A stretch of DNA of 8,657 nucleotides from positions 1 to 8,657 of the forward strand of contig VAZQ01000252.1 of the NCBI GenBank assembly GCA_005883115.1, in the 5' to 3' direction. Below are positions 5,695 to 8,657 of the stretch, piece by piece. Under the pieces are notes generated by a model. That model worked only from the letters and a program-made list of their open reading frames with translations. It made no database searches and was not told the origin of the DNA. This DNA is from Alphaproteobacteria bacterium (GTDB taxonomy: Bacteria; Pseudomonadota; Alphaproteobacteria; Rhizobiales; Xanthobacteraceae). The number at the start of each line of letters is the position of its first letter. Positions within the stretch are counted from its first letter, which is position 1. A program made the position numbers and the translations under genes.

Positions 5695-5811
5695 GATCTT
5701 TCTCGAGCTGCACGGAACCTTAGGGCGGGCAATCCCCGCCACGGGAGGCTGAGCCGCAAGCCCGTCTAATTTTGTCCGCATTGCTCGTGCACCTTTTCCG
5801 GGGCCGATATC
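5695..5811. other. Short intergenic region with a GC hairpin
   Basis: GGCGGG (5724-5729), five-base loop, CCCGCC (5735-5740) forms a perfect six-pair GC stem 29 bases after the stop of the small exported gene. No T-run follows, so it is not a classical intrinsic terminator; it could protect or pause the transcript. No convincing promoter for the lipoprotein gene is seen. Confidence 0.35.
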
Positions 5812-6057
5812 ATGATGCGCATCGTTGCAGTGTCTACGTTCGTAGCCCTCCTCGCCGCTTGTTCCGGCAGCGATCGAGTCGAAGGCATTGTTCCAGGATG
5901 GGCGAATACGCCGCCGCAGCCTGCGGTTCAGTACTCCGGGCGCAGAACCCATGTAGAAGCGGGCGCCGCTCATAAGTCCGTGCCCGCCGCCAGGCCTGAC
6001 CCAGAGTCGCAGCACGAAGCGAAGAAGCCTGAGCCGCAAGGCTCTTCCGAAGAGTAG
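5812..6057 (+). CDS. Small putative lipoprotein
   Basis: 81-residue product. The N-terminus MMRIVAVSTFVALLAAC is a short lipoprotein signal peptide with lipobox L14-A15-A16-C17; S18 follows, so outer-membrane sorting is expected rather than inner-membrane retention. The mature part starts SGSDRVEGIVPGWANTPPQP and then becomes charged, low-complexity and proline-rich (KSVPAARPDPESQHEAKKPE), ending in EE. I have the impression of similar IVPxWANTPPQP lipoproteins in Bradyrhizobium relatives but cannot name a family. The second ATG (5815) is an equally possible start; the ribosome site is weak (GGGG about ten bases upstream). Its job is unknown; it may attach the cell envelope or act as a small structural lipoprotein. 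Confidence 0.65.
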   Translation: MMRIVAVSTFVALLAACSGSDRVEGIVPGWANTPPQPAVQYSGRRTHVEAGAAHKSVPAARPDPESQHEAKKPEPQGSSEE

Positions 6058-6125
6058 ACTGCGTCTACTGCGCTGCGGCGGTACGCGCCAGTTCATTCAT
6101 TGCCGCCATCTCAGCGAGAAACGCC

Positions 6126-6957
6126 ATGGAAGTTCCGCGCCGCCGCTTCTTGCAGTTGGCGGTAAGCACTGTTGTCATTCCCGCCGCCGATCCCGCAGAG
6201 GCGCAAGACTGGCCGCACCGCGTCGTACGAGTGGTCGTCGGATTACCGGCCGGCGGCGGTGCGGACGCGGTTGCTCGCATCCTTGCCAATCGACTGTCGG
6301 AGATGTGGCGCCAGCAGGTCATCGTCGAAAACAGAAGCGGCGCTTCGGGAACGCTTGCCTACGACGCCGTCGCGCATGCAGCTCCCGACGGCTACACGAT
6401 CCTATTGGCCGCACGCGCTCCTCAGCTGAACCAACTGCTGTTCTCCTCGATAAATCACAATGCAGCCGATTTCGCTCCGGTCACGTTGATTGGCAAATTC
6501 CCCTACCTCTTGGTTGTGCCCGCCTCCTCGCCGGTGAAATCCCTGCAAGAATTCATCAGCCTTGCCCGAGCCAATCCGGGCAAACTCACCTTCGCCTCGA
6601 CCGGCATCGGCACGTTACCCCATCTCGCCGGAGAACTGCTCAAGCGCGCGGTGGGCATCGAGATGACGCATGTTCCCTATCGGGGCGTGGCGGCGGGGGC
6701 CATGAACGACCTGGTCGCCGGCCGCGTGGACGCCATGTTCAATGCGTTGGCCTCTCTCCTGCAGCCGGTGAGAACGGGCCAAGTGCGCGCGCTCGCCGTC
6801 GGCGACAGCGCTCATCGACCCCGCGGTCAGGGTAAAGTTCGAACCGCTCGGAACCGCGCTGATCGGTTCGATGCCGGATCAACTTGCCGACACGGCCCGG
6901 GCCGATGCCGAGCGGTTCGGACCGATTATCAAAGCACTGAATATCACCGGCGAGTGA
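6126..6957 (+). pseudogene. Bug/TctC-type solute-binding protein, disrupted by an internal out-of-frame deletion
   Basis: The 5' part encodes a normal Bug-family periplasmic binding protein of tripartite tricarboxylate transport: a twin-arginine signal PRRRFLQLA with cleavage after AEA (residue 26), then VVVGLPAGGGADAVARILA, VIVENRSGASG, APDGYTILLA, FAPVTLIGKFPYLLVV, LTFASTGIGTLPHLAGELLK, VPYRGVAAGAMNDLVAGRVD and GQVRALAVGD. At about 6800-6808 the homology jumps to the +1-shifted frame, where ALIDPAVRVKFEPLGTALIG and then LADTARADAERFGPIIKALN run to TGA 6955-6957. This is the usual C-terminus of the same family. The expected block between RALAV and the A-L-x-D-P-A-V helix (typically P-D-V-P-T, then A-P-A-G-T-P) is absent, roughly 50 codons, and the frame does not resume. 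An intact member is about 320-330 residues; only about 277 codons remain. No TctA/TctB gene is near, so it would be an orphan receptor. The ribosome site is weak. Confidence 0.85.
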
Positions 6958-6967
6958 TCATCACGCA

Positions 6968-7819
6968 TCATCCGAGCTCGAAAGTGGTGACGCCAAACAC
7001 CCGTTCGAGTGCGAGCGGACGGATCGCTCCCGTGTACATCCGCGCCGTCTCGAACACCGGCGCAAAATCGTGCCCTTGCGCGAGCGCGACCGCCTCGGCG
7101 TTGACGCTCGGCACATCGAGGAAGACTTCGCGCGCGCCCGCGGCCGCGACCAAGGCTGCGAGGACGACCTCGGCCGCGACGCGGTCATCGGCGATGAGCG
7201 GGCCGATCTTGTGGCCGCGCCGGCACGGCCGGATCACGCCCCAGGCCGCGAGACTGCCATCGCGCACTAGCGCGCGACCGATATGGCCGGGCGCGCTGAT
7301 CCACGCGCGCAGGAACGCGCTGCGCGGCGCTGGAAAAACCCGCGCGTCGTCCACCTCGATCGTTGCAAATGGCACTTTCGCCAACGGCACCACGCCGGCC
7401 GGCGGCCTCGACATGCCAGCGCTAGTGCCGCCGTAGCGGATATTGGCATAGGCGAGCCGGAATCCCGACTTGCGATAGTTTTGCTGTTGCGCCACTACGC
7501 CGTCGAGCCCGATGGTGCGCGTGCCGGCATGTGCGATCGCCCTGTTCCAGATACGCAGCCCATAGCCGCGGCCGCGCAGGTCACGCCGCACGAGATAGAA
7601 GCCGAGGAATGCGAAGGCGCTATCGTAATTGAGACAGGAAATGGTCGCGGCCGGCGCGCCCTCGAGCTCGCCAATGAGAAACCCCTCGGGATCGATAGTG
7701 TTGAAACACGCGGCGTCGCCCAGCCCGGGATTCCAGCCTTCACCCGCGGCCCAATCTACGGCGATGGCGATCTCCGTAGGCCGCATCGCGCGAATGCGCA
7801 GCTCACCAGCGCATGTCAT
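6968..7819 (-). CDS. Two-domain GNAT N-acetyltransferase (YitH-like)
   Basis: 283-residue cytoplasmic enzyme expected to move an acetyl group from acetyl-CoA to an amine. The N-terminal GNAT domain opens with LRIRAMRPTEIAIAVDWAAG and EGWNPG, then FLGFYLVRRDLRGRGYGLRI, where R82-G83-R84-G85-Y86-G87 is the acetyl-CoA pyrophosphate loop, and GLDGVVAQQQNYRKSGFRLA. From about residue 165 to the end is a second alpha/beta domain (GPLIADDRVAAEVVLAAL, REVFLDVPSVNAEAVAL, FAPVFETARMYTG) of the type I know as Acetyltransf_18 in YitH-like proteins. The substrate is unknown. The start at 7819 overlaps the stop of the upstream synthetase gene in an ATGA junction, and no ribosome site is visible, so translation is probably by reinitiation. 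A start at the internal M12 would remove the first beta strand. It converges on the disrupted Bug gene with a 10-base gap. Confidence 0.9.
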   Translation of the reverse strand: MTCAGELRIRAMRPTEIAIAVDWAAGEGWNPGLGDAACFNTIDPEGFLIGELEGAPAATISCLNYDSAFAFLGFYLVRRDLRGRGYGLRIWNRAIAHAGTRTIGLDGVVAQQQNYRKSGFRLAYANIRYGGTSAGMSRPPAGVVPLAKVPFATIEVDDARVFPAPRSAFLRAWISAPGHIGRALVRDGSLAAWGVIRPCRRGHKIGPLIADDRVAAEVVLAALVAAAGAREVFLDVPSVNAEAVALAQGHDFAPVFETARMYTGAIRPLALERVFGVTTFELG

Positions 7820-8657
7820 TTTGCTGTGCTGGCGGTAGCCTGCAAACCCTTTTGCTTCAGCGCGGCGCCGATCTCCTCCAGGATCGCGGGATCGTCGATA
7901 GTCGCCGGCATAGCCCAGGGCTCGCCGTCGGCGATCTTCTTCATAGTGCCGCGCAGGATTTTTCCCGAGCGCGTCTTCGGCAAGCGCGCGACCGCGATCG
8001 CGAGCTTGAAGGCGGCGACTGGGCCGATTTTTTCGCGTATGAGCCCGACGCATTCCTGCTCGATGTCGGCCAGGGGGCGGTTGACGCCAGCCTTGAGGAC
8101 GATGAAACCGCAGGGCACCTCGCCTTTGAGCGAATCCGCGACGCCGATCACGGCACACTCGGCGACATCCTGATGCGCGGAGAGCACCTCTTCCATTCCA
8201 CCGGTCGAGAGCCGATGGCCGGCGACGTTGATGATATCGTCGGTACGGCTCATCACGTGGATGTAATCGTCTTCATCCTTGAAGCCGGCGTCCGCCGTCT
8301 TGTAGTAGCCGGGAAACTCGGCGAGATAGCTCTCCTTGAAGCGCTCATCCTGCTGCCACAACGTCGGCAGACAGCCGGGCGGGAGCGGCAGCTTGAGCAC
8401 AATTGAGCCGATCTTGTTCGCCTCAACCGGCTTGCACGCATCGTCCACGACATCGACCTGGTACCCGGGCATCGCCACCGACGCGGAGCCGTACTTCACC
8501 GGCAACTGGCCTAGGCCAACGGGATTTCCCGCGATCGCCCAGCCGGTCTCGGTTTGCCACCAATGGTCGATCACCGGCACCTTGAGCAGGTTTTCCGCCC
8601 ACTGCACAGTATCGGGATCGGCGCGTTCGCCGGCAAGGAACAAGGTACGGAACTTCC
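7816..8657 (-). CDS. prpE: Propionyl-CoA (acetyl-CoA-type) synthetase, C-terminal part
   Basis: AMP-forming acyl-CoA ligase; the N-terminal half lies beyond the right edge. About 280 codons of a usual 630-650 are present. Visible motifs are HWWQTETGWAIAGNP (adenylation core), KLPLPPGCLPTLW, YYKTADAGFKDEDDYIHVMSRTDD with the hinge aspartate, INVAGHRLSTGGMEEVLSAH, and the C-terminal LPKTRSGKILRGTMKK with the catalytic lysine (codon 7962-7960). The PPGCLPTLW and GHRLSTG patterns fit propionate-CoA ligase (PrpE/ACSS3 type) rather than acetate-specific Acs, but the two are close and the substrate-pocket residues are out of view; the symbol is therefore tentative. It activates propionate or acetate to the CoA thioester via the acyl-adenylate in the cytoplasm. 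In relatives the motif lysine is a target of reversible acetylation that switches the enzyme off. The GNAT gene is directly downstream with overlapping codons. Position 8643 (TTG) is an internal leucine, not a start. Confidence 0.9.
   Translation of the reverse strand, partial: KFRTLFLAGERADPDTVQWAENLLKVPVIDHWWQTETGWAIAGNPVGLGQLPVKYGSASVAMPGYQVDVVDDACKPVEANKIGSIVLKLPLPPGCLPTLWQQDERFKESYLAEFPGYYKTADAGFKDEDDYIHVMSRTDDIINVAGHRLSTGGMEEVLSAHQDVAECAVIGVADSLKGEVPCGFIVLKAGVNRPLADIEQECVGLIREKIGPVAAFKLAIAVARLPKTRSGKILRGTMKKIADGEPWAMPATIDDPAILEEIGAALKQKGLQATASTAK

Noticed and set aside
5749..6040. 12-base direct repeat CTGAGCCGCAAG at 5749-5760 and 6029-6040
   Set aside because: It is short, not flanked by mobile-element features, and one copy is inside a coding sequence; not enough to call an attachment site or duplication.
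6958..7436. C-terminal half of the 436-codon frame beginning at 6126
   Set aside because: It is read-through from the frameshifted Bug gene into sequence antisense to the GNAT gene; composition is low-complexity R/A/T/S.
7820..8158. Upstream extension of the GNAT frame
   Set aside because: It is a shadow of the synthetase gene; GNAT homology begins at residue 7 from ATG 7819.

Overview
This 8.7 kb stretch of GC-rich chromosome looks like an alphaproteobacterium of the order Hyphomicrobiales, most likely near Bradyrhizobium, Rhodopseudomonas or the Xanthobacteraceae. Three things point there. There is a TrcR/DUF1013 gene, a family I know only from alphaproteobacteria. The ispH-thrB neighbourhood is typical of rhizobia and relatives. 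An intergenic copy of the palindromic repeat whose translation reads MAGLVPAIH, common in Bradyrhizobium-type genomes, is also present. I see no tRNA, rRNA, CRISPR array, phage gene or insertion sequence.

Layout from left to right. On the minus strand, positions 1-2713 hold a SnoaL-like gene, ispH (last step of the MEP isoprenoid pathway) and thrB (homoserine kinase, cut by the left edge). The thrB gene is preceded by a very short reading frame with a strong Shine-Dalgarno sequence, whose stop codon overlaps the thrB start. On the plus strand follow a zinc-free quinone-oxidoreductase-like dehydrogenase and trcR, the latter with a recognisable promoter carrying a dyad over its -10. Convergent to trcR is a DoxX-family membrane protein gene. 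Divergent from doxX are a small exported protein, a small lipoprotein and a Bug/TctC-type solute-binding protein gene broken by an internal out-of-frame deletion. The right end is a minus-strand pair: the 3' part of a propionyl-CoA/acetyl-CoA synthetase gene and a two-domain GNAT acetyltransferase, joined by an ATGA stop/start overlap.

Most of the window is ordinary housekeeping and accessory metabolism; I do not see a defence system or a new multi-gene machine. The points most worth a second look are the leader reading frame coupled to thrB, the GNAT coupled to an AMP-forming acyl-CoA synthetase (a possible enzyme-modifier pair), the internal repeat in TrcR with the operator-like palindrome at its promoter, and the deleted Bug gene.
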